This document shows, one piece after another, positions 37,293 to 46,577 of a DNA stretch of 64,000 nt. The position numbers were made by a program, and so were the translations under genes. The notes beneath the pieces were generated by a model. It saw only the letters and a list, made by a program, of their open reading frames with translations. It searched no databases and was not told the DNA's origin. The stretch is from Jeotgalibaca sp. MA1X17-3. Lineage in GTDB: Bacteria > Bacillota > Bacilli > Lactobacillales > Aerococcaceae. The stretch lies in NCBI RefSeq assembly GCF_021513155.1, contig NZ_CP090983.1:1116001-1180000 (forward strand), given 5' to 3'. The first letter of the stretch is position 1, and the number at the start of each line of letters is the position of its first letter.

Positions 37293-38504
37293 AACGATAG
37301 GATTTTTCAAATGAAGCTAGATATGAGCTTTTCCAGTATATAGCTCTAATTACACAAGGATTTCTAAAAAAATATTTTTTACAATTAAACATAGTAAAGT
37401 TAAATAGGTGCTACGAAAGGGAATGAAATTAATGGTCCAACGCACGATTTCAATATCCTTTCTTTTTCTCACTTTAGGGTCATGACGATTTTGGAAAGAG
37501 ATTCCATGAACGTAATTACGGAACTTTTGTGGTATAAACCCCAATCAAATTACCTTAGATATGCTCGAATTCCTATTTTTCTTGTACTGTCTGTAATATA
37601 GTCTAAGGCTGTATAGCTTTATTTCAAGTAATTGGCCACTTTATAAATGGTTTGACGAAAATAATTTATGACTCGGAGATTTCTAATATTTTAGTGGTAG
37701 GGGCACTTTATGATACCTATTTAGCCGTGGAAGATGAGTGTGGATCATTCGTAATTACTCCTTTATTTCTCTGATAGGAAATAAAGGAGTGTATCGCGGA
37801 TGATTTTTTTATTTAGATTAATTTGATAAACCATATATAAATTAATAAAGTTGCTTTGTATCAAAAACAAAAGAATTAGATAAATTAATTGTGCTAGTCA
37901 AATATAAAGCACGGAAATCTGACAAAATTATCGGAAGAAGGATAGGTTCCTTTATAAGTAGCTCCATTTGTTTACTGATCAAGTGATTATTTTCATCATT
38001 TATATTAGCTGTTACGTAAACATCCCGTGTTCTATACCGCCACGATTTTATATTTAAAAGGAGAAAGTAGAATTCACTTTGTTCATTAATCATGCAAATA
38101 TAAAGTTATCCTTACGATATCTCCAGCACTTTTCACTACTATGTCTTTAATTTCCTTATTGATAGATATAAACTTATCTTCATCTTTACTTGGAGCTAAA
38201 TTTTAGTGGAGAAGGTAACTATTTTGATCGTTAAAATTAAAAACTATGTTTGTCTTAGGTCTAACTTTTGAGGAACACTATATTTTACGTTATGTTTTTT
38301 GAGTAAGAATTAAAAATATTAATAAAATACCTCTGATAAGGATAAGAAGGATACAACCTTCACTTACTAGCCCATGATGTGCTAATCGATTGATGGTATA
38401 ATGAAATTGAGAAGCATTATAAAAAAGTAAACAAACTTCATTCAATCATAGATTACTAGGTCATTCTCATCATGCTTATGGTTTCTTAAGAAGAGGTGAT
38501 TTTT
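37293..38504. other. 1.2 kb with no convincing gene
   Basis: AT-rich DNA with many stops in all frames. Short open frames on the minus strand (37350-37544 and 37842-38093) have no family resemblance I can name and poor ribosome binding sites. The stretch most likely holds decayed genes between the metal island and the bactofilin-like gene. Confidence 0.6.
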
Positions 38505-39635
38505 ATGTCAACGTTCAAGCGGAGTAAAAAGGTTATGGCGATTATTTTGGCTGTATTCCTGGGTTTTCTTCTATCATTTTCATTTGGAAAAGCCGTAGCA
38601 AAAAATCAAGATGGAGATTATGTAGTTGTAGAGTCAGGTCAAGTTTTAGAAAATGTTAGCTTTTTTTCAGGAAATAACATACGTATAGATGGTGATATAA
38701 ATGCTACTACGATCCTAACAGGAGGAAATGTGGAAGTAAATGGAACCATCGATGGCGATTTATTTGTGGCAGGTCAAGTAGTTACGATAAATGGTACAGT
38801 GAACGGAAGTATATTTATAGCTTCACAAAATATCACGATAAATGGGGTAGTTGAGAATAGTATTTATCTGGCTGGATCAATCGTAAGAGTAAATTCAAAA
38901 ACTGCTGGTAGTGCTTTTTTAGCTGGTGAAAGCATCTATCTTGAAAAAGAGGCAGTTATTGGAAAAGATATTTATGCTGGTGGGTCTACTGTTTATCTGG
39001 ATGGGATTGTTAATGGTGATTTTTTCAGCTCTAGTGACTCTCTCTCTATCACTGGTAACATCAGTGGAGATTTGAATTATAGAAGTAAAAAAGAAGCTAC
39101 TATATCAAATAAATCCAAGATAGCAGGAGAAACGAATTGGAGAAAGCCTCAGCCAAGATCTGCTGAGCAAACCATGTATATTCCACTTTGGGTAAGAATT
39201 ACCTTTAGTGTCGTATCTTCTTTAATCGTATGGTTCTTTATTAGGCTCATCAGACCAGATTTTTGGATGAATATAGCGGAAAAAATTATGGTTAATCCTC
39301 TCAAAGCACTAGGGACGGGGGCAGTGGTCGTGTTATTGACTCCTATCATTTCCTTCCTTCTAATGATTACAATGATTGGAGCACCACTTAGTATGATTCT
39401 GTTCTCTCTTTACTCCATGTCGCTTTATATTTCTAAAATTATTCTTTCCCTATTTATAGGTCAATGGATTCAAATAAAACTTAACTGGAATCACATACAG
39501 CTATTTTGGTTATTCTTGTTGAGTTTGATTATCCTATCTGTTGTAGGGATCATTCCTATCGTTGGTTGGGTCTTTAGTTTTACAATTGTGTCTTTTGGTC
39601 TTGGTTCTCTTTACTTATCCGTAAGAGCAACATAA
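38505..39635 (+). CDS. polymer-forming (bactofilin-like) protein with C-terminal membrane domain
   Basis: A 376-residue protein. After an N-terminal signal or anchor (residues about 10-28), residues about 40-215 form repeats of short beta strands (INGTVNGSIFIASQNITING and similar), the right-handed beta-helix of the bactofilin/polymer-forming cytoskeletal superfamily. The last 140 residues hold four membrane helices. This fits the extracellular-helix family sometimes called polymer-forming cytoskeletal protein in Firmicutes, possibly a surface scaffold. ATG 38505 follows AAGAGGTG. Role unknown. Confidence 0.83.
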   Translation: MSTFKRSKKVMAIILAVFLGFLLSFSFGKAVAKNQDGDYVVVESGQVLENVSFFSGNNIRIDGDINATTILTGGNVEVNGTIDGDLFVAGQVVTINGTVNGSIFIASQNITINGVVENSIYLAGSIVRVNSKTAGSAFLAGESIYLEKEAVIGKDIYAGGSTVYLDGIVNGDFFSSSDSLSITGNISGDLNYRSKKEATISNKSKIAGETNWRKPQPRSAEQTMYIPLWVRITFSVVSSLIVWFFIRLIRPDFWMNIAEKIMVNPLKALGTGAVVVLLTPIISFLLMITMIGAPLSMILFSLYSMSLYISKIILSLFIGQWIQIKLNWNHIQLFWLFLLSLIILSVVGIIPIVGWVFSFTIVSFGLGSLYLSVRAT

Positions 39636-39665
39636 GGATTAATAAATGTTATGTTTTTTTAATAG

Positions 39666-39708
39666 AAAACCCAATAAGTGCTTTTTATGAGGTATTTATT
39701 GGGTTTTT
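39666..39708 (+). terminator. terminator after the bactofilin-like gene
   Basis: AAAACCCAATAA near 39667-39678 pairs with TTATTGGGTTTT near 39697-39708, with a T-rich tail. Confidence 0.85.
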
Positions 39709-39913
39709 GTATCTAGTTTTATAATAGAAGAATAAAGCAGTCACAAATTCCTTACTGCTATGAGTCTTTCTAGGACCTTCTATATTTTTACCTCACCAGA
39801 AATCTAAATTTATTAAGTTTGCGATCAAGTTTAATAGACTACGCCCATTGATATAGTCCCATTTACATATAAGGAATCCCTGGATATATAACGTCACACG
39901 ATTATAAAACTAG

Positions 39914-39943
39914 ACACTTTATTAAAACTGTCTAATAAAGTGT
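39914..39943. repeat. inverted repeat in intergenic DNA
   Basis: ACACTTTATTA (39914-39924) and TAATAAAGTGT (39933-39943) form an 11-bp perfect stem with an 8-base loop, upstream of the YdeI-like gene. The rest of 39709-40075 shows nothing clear. Confidence 0.55.
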
Positions 39944-40075
39944 TACTAATCTAAAGCTGTGATAAATTAAGGTCAACAATATATGATTCTATGTTATTCC
40001 ATGTATAATAAGTGTAAAGCTAACCAATTTTTAAACAAAAAAATCTTATTAAAAGATGAGAAAAGGGTGATGAAC

Positions 40076-40594
40076 ATGACACTAATATTTGACTCTAAAT
40101 TATTAAAAATTGAATCCTTTCTATTAATAAAAGTTCCACTAGATATAAGTAAAGAACTTTCTTCTAGAGGTCTTGTGATGGTTAAAGGAACGATTAATGA
40201 TGTTGATTTCAAAAAAACGCTAGAGCCAGACGGCAAAGGTAGTCATTGGCTAGAAGTAGATCCATTGTTATATGAAAAAATAGGCGTAGAAATTGGTGAA
40301 ACTATATCGCTAAGAATCGAACAAACAAATGAATGGATAGAGCCAAAAGTTCCGGAGGATATGATTCATGCAATCGCTCAGGCAGATGTAGAAGACCAAT
40401 GGCGTTCGATTACAGTTAGATCAAGATGGGAATGGATTCGCTGGGTCCGTTCAACTAAAAATATAAATACAAGAAATAAAAGAATAGAAGTAGCTTGTTC
40501 AAAACTACAAAAGGGTGATAAAAATCCCTGCTGTTTCGACGCGTCACGTTGTACGGTAACCGAAGTCTCCAAATCAGGTGTACTAGTAGATTAA
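40076..40594 (+). CDS. DUF1905 / YdeI-OmpD-associated family protein
   Basis: A 172-residue protein with an N-terminal DUF1905 beta-barrel (VPLDISKELSSRGLVMVKGT, then HWLEVDP) and a C-terminal YdeI-like helical pair (VPEDMIHAIAQADVEDQWRS, and TRNKRIEVACSKLQKG). YdeI-like proteins have been linked to bacteriocin protection and stress, but the molecular role is unknown. ATG 40076 lies 8 bases after AAAGGG; the region around 39983 in the same frame is not supported as coding. Confidence 0.83.
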   Translation: MTLIFDSKLLKIESFLLIKVPLDISKELSSRGLVMVKGTINDVDFKKTLEPDGKGSHWLEVDPLLYEKIGVEIGETISLRIEQTNEWIEPKVPEDMIHAIAQADVEDQWRSITVRSRWEWIRWVRSTKNINTRNKRIEVACSKLQKGDKNPCCFDASRCTVTEVSKSGVLVD

Positions 40595-41315
40595 AATTTA
40601 TTTTAGTAATGATCATTAACTATATAGAAAGTAAATACAGGAGTTGATCCCTATAGAATTGTATAAAAAGAAGATTTCATTTATCTATGAAATCATAATT
40701 ATTTTATTAGCATTCGTAGCAGTGACAATAACGATTTTAGATTTAAATAATCAAATCATTTTAGAGCCTGACTCTTATCTATATTGGATAGATTTAAGTG
40801 TTTTAATGGTCTTCATCATGGACTATTTGGTTAGGTTGATCCTTTCTACAAATAAAAAACAATTTTTTAAAAACAATATTTTTGATTTAATTGCCATTAT
40901 TCCTTTCAGTTCTATGTTCAGGATATTTAGAGCATTCCGAATTTTGAAAATTACAAAAGTATTTAAAATGGCAAAGCTAGTGAAAGGTTTTGCTTTGCTA
41001 GGTAAAATAAAAAGAAAGTTAAATTTATTTATTCATACAAATGGTTTTATTTATACGATTTATATTTCAACTAGTACGATCCTTTTAGGTACAGTAGCTA
41101 TTTATTTTCTTGAATTTAAGCAACTTGGAAGAACATTTGGAGACTCACTCTGGTGGAGTTTTGTAACAGCAACGACTGTTGGTTATGGTGATATAACACC
41201 CGAAAGCGTATCTGGAAGATTAATTGCGGTCATCCTCATGATTGTTGGTATAGGATTTGTAGGTATGTTAACGGGAACAATTGCGACATACTTTTTAAAT
41301 ACGCCGATTGTAAAA

Positions 41316-42351
41316 TTAAGCTAGACAAATAAAAGAGCCATTCGTGGTACACTCAAAATGTAATTCCGTCTAAAGAATACATAGGAGTGATCACGAATGA
41401 CCTACACCCATCTTACCACGGATGAATTAGTGATGATAGAGTCTTACTACCACCAAAATATCAAAGTTTCCGAAATAGCTGCGTATCTAAAACGATCTCG
41501 AACACCTATTTACAATGTCATCCATTTTTTGAAAGAAGGCCACACGGCCTTGGAATACTACCAACAATACAAGAGAAACAAGAAGCGTTGCGGACGGCGT
41601 AAAATCGTATTGCCAGCGGAACAACAGACCTACATCAAGGAAAAAATTGCACAAGGCTGGACTCCTGATATCATCAAGGGTCGGGAAGAGATGCCGATTG
41701 ATTGCTCCATGCGGACTCTTTATCGTCGCTTCAAAGAAAAGGTGTTTGATGAAACCACCTTGCCCATGAAGGGAAAGAGAAAACCGAACGGTCATCAAGA
41801 ACGTCGCGGAAAACAGGCCTTCAAGCGGAATATTGCTGAAAGGAAGGTTGATTACCCGACATTCAAGGAAGAATTCGGCCACATCGAAGGCGATACGATT
41901 GTCGGTGCCCACCACAAGAGTGCCGTTATCACCTTAGTGGAACGTCTATCGAAAGTCATCATCACTTTGAAGCCCGAGGGGCGGAAGGCGAACGATATCG
42001 AGAAAACGATGAACCAATGGTTTGAATCGATCCCTAGGCATTTATTCAAATCAATCACCTTTGATTGCGGGAAAGAATTCTCCAATTGGAAAGCTTTAAG
42101 CAATCAACAGGACATTGCAATCTATTTCGCCGATCCCGGAACGCCTTCACAGCGTGCCTTAAATGAAAACTCCAACGGCTTGTTGCGAAGAGATGGGTTG
42201 CCAAAAGAAATGGATTTCAATCAAGTGGACCAAGCCTTCGTCTCTTCCGTTGCGAACAAGCGAAACAATATTCCACGAAAATCTTTAGCATACCGGACGC
42301 CACTGGAGGTATTTTTGAGTTACCTAGATGAATCTATTTTGTCTAGCTTAA
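41316..42351 (+). mobile_element. IS30-family insertion sequence
   Basis: About 1.03 kb bounded by the inverted repeat TTAAGCTAGACAAA (41316-41329) and its exact complement (42338-42351). It carries one transposase. Sequences on either side fuse into a continuous potassium-channel frame with an overlap consistent with a 2-3 base target duplication (AAT or AT); exact ends are ambiguous by one or two bases. Confidence 0.9.
41339..41399 (+). promoter_or_regulatory. inverted repeat that can hide the transposase start
   Basis: CATTCGTG (41339-41346) is complementary to CACGAATG (41392-41399), whose last three bases are the transposase ATG. Read-through RNA from outside the element would fold and bury the start, a device known in other insertion sequences to limit transposition. 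Confidence 0.5.
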
Positions 42352-42356
42352 ATTGA
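41397..42356 (+). CDS. IS30-family transposase
   Basis: A 319-residue DDE transposase. The N-terminal HTH is in MTYTHLTTDELVMIESYYHQ and SEIAAYLKRSRTPI; the DDE core shows GHIEGDTIVG (first Asp), ITFDCGKEFSNW (second Asp) and the IS30 block DPGTPSQRALNENSNGLLRR with catalytic Glu replaced by the ENSNG form of this family. Length fits. The stop TGA at 42354 lies just outside the right inverted repeat, in channel DNA. Codon use is GC-richer than neighbours, fitting recent arrival. Confidence 0.95.
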   Translation: MTYTHLTTDELVMIESYYHQNIKVSEIAAYLKRSRTPIYNVIHFLKEGHTALEYYQQYKRNKKRCGRRKIVLPAEQQTYIKEKIAQGWTPDIIKGREEMPIDCSMRTLYRRFKEKVFDETTLPMKGKRKPNGHQERRGKQAFKRNIAERKVDYPTFKEEFGHIEGDTIVGAHHKSAVITLVERLSKVIITLKPEGRKANDIEKTMNQWFESIPRHLFKSITFDCGKEFSNWKALSNQQDIAIYFADPGTPSQRALNENSNGLLRRDGLPKEMDFNQVDQAFVSSVANKRNNIPRKSLAYRTPLEVFLSYLDESILSSLN

Positions 42357-42631
42357 CAAATCAAAATATGAAAAAAACACCTATTAATGACATTGGAAAT
42401 AAGACAATCATTGATCTTTCAGATTTAGAAACCAATAAAATAGAACAAATTTTAGACTATGTTGAATATATACGAAATAAGTAATTGAAGGATAGTAAAA
42501 ATAATTATGGAGTTTATCGACGTCATAACCTTTTATAAGTCTTCTATAAAGTAGGAATAGAACCTCTTGTTCCTACACATTCATACATGATAGAATTAGA
42601 AATCAAAACTAGTAAGGAGATATTTATAGAG

Positions 42632-43567
42632 ATGACAGATGCACTGGAGATAAAAGATTTAAAAAAAGTATATGCAACAGGCGTAGAAGCACTGCGTGGA
42701 ATTGATTTAGTAGTAGAAGAAGGTGACTTTTACGCACTTTTGGGTCCAAATGGGGCCGGGAAATCTACCATTATTGGAATTATCACCTCCCTTGTTAATA
42801 AAACATCTGGAAACGTAAAAGTTTTTGGCTATGATCTGGATACAGATTTAGAACGAGCCAAGCAACAAATCGGACTTGTTCCTCAAGAGTTTAACTTCAA
42901 TCCATTTGAGACAGTACAACAAATCGTAGTCAATCAAGCTGGGTATTATGGTGTTTCCCGTAAAGATGCTATAGAACGTAGTGAAAAGTATTTAAAGCAA
43001 TCGAGTTTATGGGAAAAACGAAACGTTCGTGCCAGAATGCTTTCCGGTGGTATGAAGCGCAGATTGATGATCGCTCGAGCATTGATGCATGAACCGAAGT
43101 TACTCATTCTAGACGAGCCGACAGCGGGTGTAGATATAGAACTAAGACGTGAAATGTGGATATTCTTAAGAGAATTGAATGAAAGTGGAACAACGATTAT
43201 TTTAACCACTCACTATTTAGAAGAAGCAGAAATGCTTTGCCGAAATATTGGAATTATTCAATCAGGTGAATTAATTGAGAATACAAGTATGAAATCACTT
43301 CTATCAAAGCTTCAACACGAAACGTTCCTTTTTGACTTAGATGATTATGATGAAAAGCCAGAGATAATAGGCTATCAAAGTTCTTTGGAAGATGATCAAA
43401 CACTTGCTGTAGAGGTTGAGAGAAATCAAGGCGTAAATGAAATCTTTAATCAGCTGAGTAATCAAGGAATTAAGGTCTTATCTATGCGTAATAAATCGAA
43501 TCGTTTAGAAGAATTATTTTTGAAAATTACAGAAGAAAAACATCAATTGGAGGAAGAAAATGCTTAG
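42632..43567 (+). CDS. ABC-2 type transporter, ATP-binding protein
   Basis: A 311-residue ATPase of the YadG/DrrA type that powers export through the permease encoded next. Walker A is GPNGAGKST, signature LSGGMKRRLMIARAL, Walker B LLILDEPTAGVD; the C-terminal 85 residues are a family-specific extension. ATG 42632 is chosen; GTAAGGAG lies about 12 bases upstream. The stop overlaps the permease start by 8 bases. Substrate (drug, lipid or polysaccharide) is not predictable. Confidence 0.92.
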   Translation: MTDALEIKDLKKVYATGVEALRGIDLVVEEGDFYALLGPNGAGKSTIIGIITSLVNKTSGNVKVFGYDLDTDLERAKQQIGLVPQEFNFNPFETVQQIVVNQAGYYGVSRKDAIERSEKYLKQSSLWEKRNVRARMLSGGMKRRLMIARALMHEPKLLILDEPTAGVDIELRREMWIFLRELNESGTTIILTTHYLEEAEMLCRNIGIIQSGELIENTSMKSLLSKLQHETFLFDLDDYDEKPEIIGYQSSLEDDQTLAVEVERNQGVNEIFNQLSNQGIKVLSMRNKSNRLEELFLKITEEKHQLEEENA

Positions 43568-44330
43568 TGTTTATTTTACAGCTTTAAAAAGTTTAGCAGT
43601 GAAGGAAACAAATCGTTATTTACGAATTTGGGTTCAAACGTTAGTACCACCCGTTATTACTACTTCTTTGTATTTCGTTATATTTGGGAAAATGATCGGG
43701 GGCCGTATTGGAGATATGGGTGGATTCTCCTATATGGAATTTATTGTACCTGGATTAATTATGATGTCAGTCATCACTAGCTCTTATGCGAATGTATCTT
43801 CTTCCTTTTTTTCTCAAAAGTTTCAAAAAAATATTGAGGAATTATTGGTTGCCCCAGTACCCGCACACATTATTATTTGGGGATTTGTTATGGGAGGACT
43901 TGGTAGAAGTATCCTTGTAGGAACGCTTGTTACCATCATTTCGCTATTTTTTGTTCCACTTCATGTTTATTCTTGGTTTATTGTAATGATCACCTTATTC
44001 ATGACGTCGATTTTATTTTCCTTAGCTGGATTAATAAATGGTGTGTTTGCACAATCATATGACGATGTTTCCATCGTACCAACATTTGTTTTACAACCTT
44101 TGACGTATCTAGGTGGCGTATTTTATGCTATTTCCATGTTGCCTCCATTTTGGCAAAATGTTTCTAAAATTAATCCAATTGTTTATATGGTTTCAGGGTT
44201 CCGATATGGATTTTTAGGAACCACAGATGTTCCAATCATGTGGTCTATGATTATTATTGTTCTATTTATCATTGTTCTCTATTCTGTTTGTTATTATTTA
44301 GTGAATAGAGGAATCGGCTTAAGAAGTTAA
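43560..44330 (+). CDS. ABC-2 type transporter, permease
   Basis: A 256-residue integral membrane protein with six helices, YadH-like. The family motif FSYMEFIVPGLIMMSVI near residue 58 and the QKNIEELLVAPVPAHIIIWG cytosolic loop are typical. It forms a two-gene exporter with the upstream ATPase and ends at a hairpin terminator. Confidence 0.92.
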   Translation: MLSVYFTALKSLAVKETNRYLRIWVQTLVPPVITTSLYFVIFGKMIGGRIGDMGGFSYMEFIVPGLIMMSVITSSYANVSSSFFSQKFQKNIEELLVAPVPAHIIIWGFVMGGLGRSILVGTLVTIISLFFVPLHVYSWFIVMITLFMTSILFSLAGLINGVFAQSYDDVSIVPTFVLQPLTYLGGVFYAISMLPPFWQNVSKINPIVYMVSGFRYGFLGTTDVPIMWSMIIIVLFIIVLYSVCYYLVNRGIGLRS

Positions 44331-44349
44331 CTGAATATCAAAACCATAA

Positions 44350-44400
44350 AATAAAACAGGTAGTCGTTCGTTAGCCAAGAACTGCTGCCTGTTTTATTAT
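44350..44400 (+). terminator. terminator after the ABC-2 exporter
   Basis: A long stem AATAAAACAGG... (44350-44369) with its near complement (44379-44398), one mismatch, and T residues at the 3' side. Confidence 0.8.
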
Positions 44401-44562
44401 CATTTTAGTTTACTTCTTTTTAATAAGAAAATGCTTCAATCATATCTTTTTTAAATGTCCAACATTAGTGATAGGATAAATAGAGAGGATACTAAAAAAA
44501 TGAAATTCCTTTTAGTTCTTGTTTCTCTTCGTTTTTACTGAGAAGGACGGTGATACCAAAAA

Positions 44563-44572
44563 CGTTTAAACG
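44563..44572. promoter_or_regulatory. small palindrome upstream of the aldehyde dehydrogenase
   Basis: CGTTTAAACG is a perfect 10-bp palindrome about 90 bases before the dehydrogenase start. It could be an operator half; the rest of 44401-44661 shows no gene. Confidence 0.3.
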
Positions 44573-44661
44573 ATTTATTGTAGGAAAAGATGTATTCGAC
44601 GAATCAAGAAATGTATCTCATAGTTTCTATTGAACAAAAAACTTGAGGAGGCTTTTTAAGA

Positions 44662-46089
44662 ATGGCTTATCAAACAATTAATCCCTATACAAACGAAATG
44701 GTAAAAGAGTACAAAGATGCGACTGACCAACAACTAGAAGAAACATTGCAAAGAGGTCATGAATTATATAAAACATTTAAAAAACAAGAAATGAAAGAAC
44801 GAGCAAAAATTTTACATCAAGTTGCTGCTACAATCAGAGAAAAGTCAGATGAACTGGCACGGACGTGTACAACGGAAATGGGTAAATTACTAAATGAATC
44901 AAAAGGTGAAGTAGAATTGTGTGCGGTCATTGCGGATTGGTTTGCAGATCACGCAGAAGAAATGCTACAACCCGATCAGATTGAAACACAAGCACACGGT
45001 CAAGCAGAAGTTCATTATCAAGCAACAGGTATGATCATGATGGTCGAACCATGGAATTTCCCTTACTACCAAATGATGCGAGTGTTTGCTCCAAACTTTA
45101 TGGTAGGAAATCCTATGGTATTGAAGCATGCATCCAACACACCTTCTTCTGCACAACTATTAGCAGATGTGATTGTGGAAGCGGGAGCACCGGAAGGATC
45201 GTTGACAAATCTGTTTCTAGATTACGATCAAGTATCAAAAGCGATTGCGGATCCTCGTGTTCAAGGGGTAGCGTTGACTGGTTCTGAAAAAAGTGGAGCC
45301 ATTGTCGCAAAAACAGCAGGCGAGCATTTGAAGAAAGTAACCTTAGAACTGGGTGGAATGGATCCCTTTATTGTATTAGATGATGCGAATATGGATGAAG
45401 TTTGTGACATTGCGTGGCGTTCGCGTCTGTACAATGCCGGACAAGAGTGTACGTCATCCAAACGATTTATCGTGATGGAAAAGGTATATGATGAGTTTGT
45501 CGAGAGTTTGAAAGAGAATTTTAGTAAAGTAAAACCAGGCGACCCATTAGATCCTGAAACAACCTTAGCACCAATGAATTCGAAAAAGGCAAAAGAACAA
45601 TTGCAAGAACAAGTAGAGGAAGCAATTAAAGCTGGTGCTACTGTTGAGTACGGAAATGAGCCCATTGACTTACCAGGACAATTCTTTATGCCAACGATTT
45701 TGACTGGTATAGACAAAGATAATCCAGTTCATACAACTGAGTTATTTGGCCCAGTTGCGGTCGTGTATAAAGTAGCTTCTGAAGAAGAAGCCATTGAATT
45801 AGCAAATGATTCTCCATATGGATTGGGAGGAATTGTCTTTGCTGGTGACAAGGAACACGGTGCAGAACTAGCCAAACAAATCGAAACGGGTATGGTTTTC
45901 GTTAATAGCTTCCGCTATTCTCTACCAGAAATCCCATTTGGGGGAGTAAAACATTCTGGTTTTGGAAGAGAAATGAGTAGTATGGGCTTGAAAGCTTTTG
46001 TAAACGAAAAGTTAATTCTGAAAGCAGATCACCCGGATACCGATAACCTTTCTAGTGGATTGGTTGCCTCACAAACTTTAAAAAAATAA
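44662..46089 (+). CDS. NAD(P)-dependent succinate-semialdehyde dehydrogenase-type aldehyde dehydrogenase
   Basis: A 475-residue aldehyde dehydrogenase. The Rossmann glycine block LTGSEKSGAIVAK, catalytic Glu in LELGGMDPFIVL and nucleophile Cys in NAGQECTSSKRF are present; EPWNFPYYQ and ELFGPVAVVY are family marks. It belongs to the SSADH-like branch found in Lactobacillales, where the real aldehyde is often not succinate semialdehyde. TTGAGGAGG precedes ATG 44662. It stands alone between terminators, so it has its own regulation. Confidence 0.92.
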   Translation: MAYQTINPYTNEMVKEYKDATDQQLEETLQRGHELYKTFKKQEMKERAKILHQVAATIREKSDELARTCTTEMGKLLNESKGEVELCAVIADWFADHAEEMLQPDQIETQAHGQAEVHYQATGMIMMVEPWNFPYYQMMRVFAPNFMVGNPMVLKHASNTPSSAQLLADVIVEAGAPEGSLTNLFLDYDQVSKAIADPRVQGVALTGSEKSGAIVAKTAGEHLKKVTLELGGMDPFIVLDDANMDEVCDIAWRSRLYNAGQECTSSKRFIVMEKVYDEFVESLKENFSKVKPGDPLDPETTLAPMNSKKAKEQLQEQVEEAIKAGATVEYGNEPIDLPGQFFMPTILTGIDKDNPVHTTELFGPVAVVYKVASEEEAIELANDSPYGLGGIVFAGDKEHGAELAKQIETGMVFVNSFRYSLPEIPFGGVKHSGFGREMSSMGLKAFVNEKLILKADHPDTDNLSSGLVASQTLKK

Positions 46090-46105
46090 ATTTATAGTAC
46101 CTAAA

Positions 46106-46147
46106 GAAGATGGACTCGATAAGTAATCGAGCTCATCTTTTTTTATT
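46106..46147 (+). terminator. terminator after the aldehyde dehydrogenase
   Basis: AGATGGACTCGAT (about 46108-46120) pairs with ATCGAGCTCATCT (46126-46138) with two mismatches, followed by TTTTTTT. Confidence 0.8.
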
Positions 46148-46244
46148 TTTTTACAATAGTAGTGATGATTGTAAAACGAGATAAATTTTTCTTGCAATTC
46201 GTTTATAGTATAATGATCTTATCAAGAGAATAGAGGGGGAGTAT

Positions 46245-46460
46245 ATGGAAATACTAGATCAAACTTTCGATATGAAGGGACCTGTTTTATTATTTGAATT
46301 CATTTTCTTACTGGGAGGAATTATTCTAGTCATTAGTGGGATAAAAATAAGAAAACAAAGTAGGAGTTCCGCTATCCTGATGATTGTTTTAGGTATAGTC
46401 CTTATACTTATTTCGTTATATTTATTATTGATGACTCTTATTTTCGGATATAATTCATAG
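46245..46460 (+). CDS. small membrane protein of unknown function
   Basis: A 71-residue protein with two hydrophobic segments (about residues 14-31 and 42-66) separated by a short basic loop IRKQSRSSA. No family recognised. TAGAGGGGGAG gives a strong start and TATAAT at 46209-46214 is a likely -10 box. Confidence 0.75.
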   Translation: MEILDQTFDMKGPVLLFEFIFLLGGIILVISGIKIRKQSRSSAILMIVLGIVLILISLYLLLMTLIFGYNS

Positions 46461-46577
46461 TTCTAATTTTTTTATACATGTATACATATAATTTTTGCAG
46501 TAGTCATTGAAGTGATCTATCTTCAGAACGCTATTCAAAGGTGATTAGAACGAGTTACAAGAAAAGGAGCAAGGCGA

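Larger units (their letters stand above)
40644..42484 (+). pseudogene. voltage-gated-type potassium channel, 3' end interrupted by an IS30 element
   Basis: A six-helix potassium channel with an S4-like segment (RIFRAFRILKITKVFKMAKL) and the K+ selectivity filter TTVGYGD near residue 183. The reading frame from 40644 runs into the left end of the IS30 element, which supplies its TAG at 41322. The true tail continues right of the element: 42353-42484 reads LTNQNMKKTPINDIGNKTII and ends EYIRNK. Joining the two sides gives a 267-residue protein with no frame change. The truncated version lacks only the cytoplasmic tail and keeps the whole pore, so it might still work. TTG 40644 is very close to its AGGAG, so the exact start is uncertain. 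Confidence 0.88.

Noticed and set aside
37842..38093. 83-codon open frame on the minus strand
   Set aside because: Weak start and no homology that I can see; kept only as part of the gene-poor stretch.
41487..41915. 142-codon open frame opposite the IS30 transposase
   Set aside because: Shadow of the transposase; composition and lack of a site argue against a gene.
44501..44539. Possible 12-codon leader peptide ahead of the aldehyde dehydrogenase
   Set aside because: A fair Shine-Dalgarno is present but there is no terminator-antiterminator pair or codon bias to support attenuation.
45261..45716. 151-codon open frame on the minus strand within the aldehyde dehydrogenase
   Set aside because: It is the reverse of a strongly conserved coding region and has no start signal of its own.
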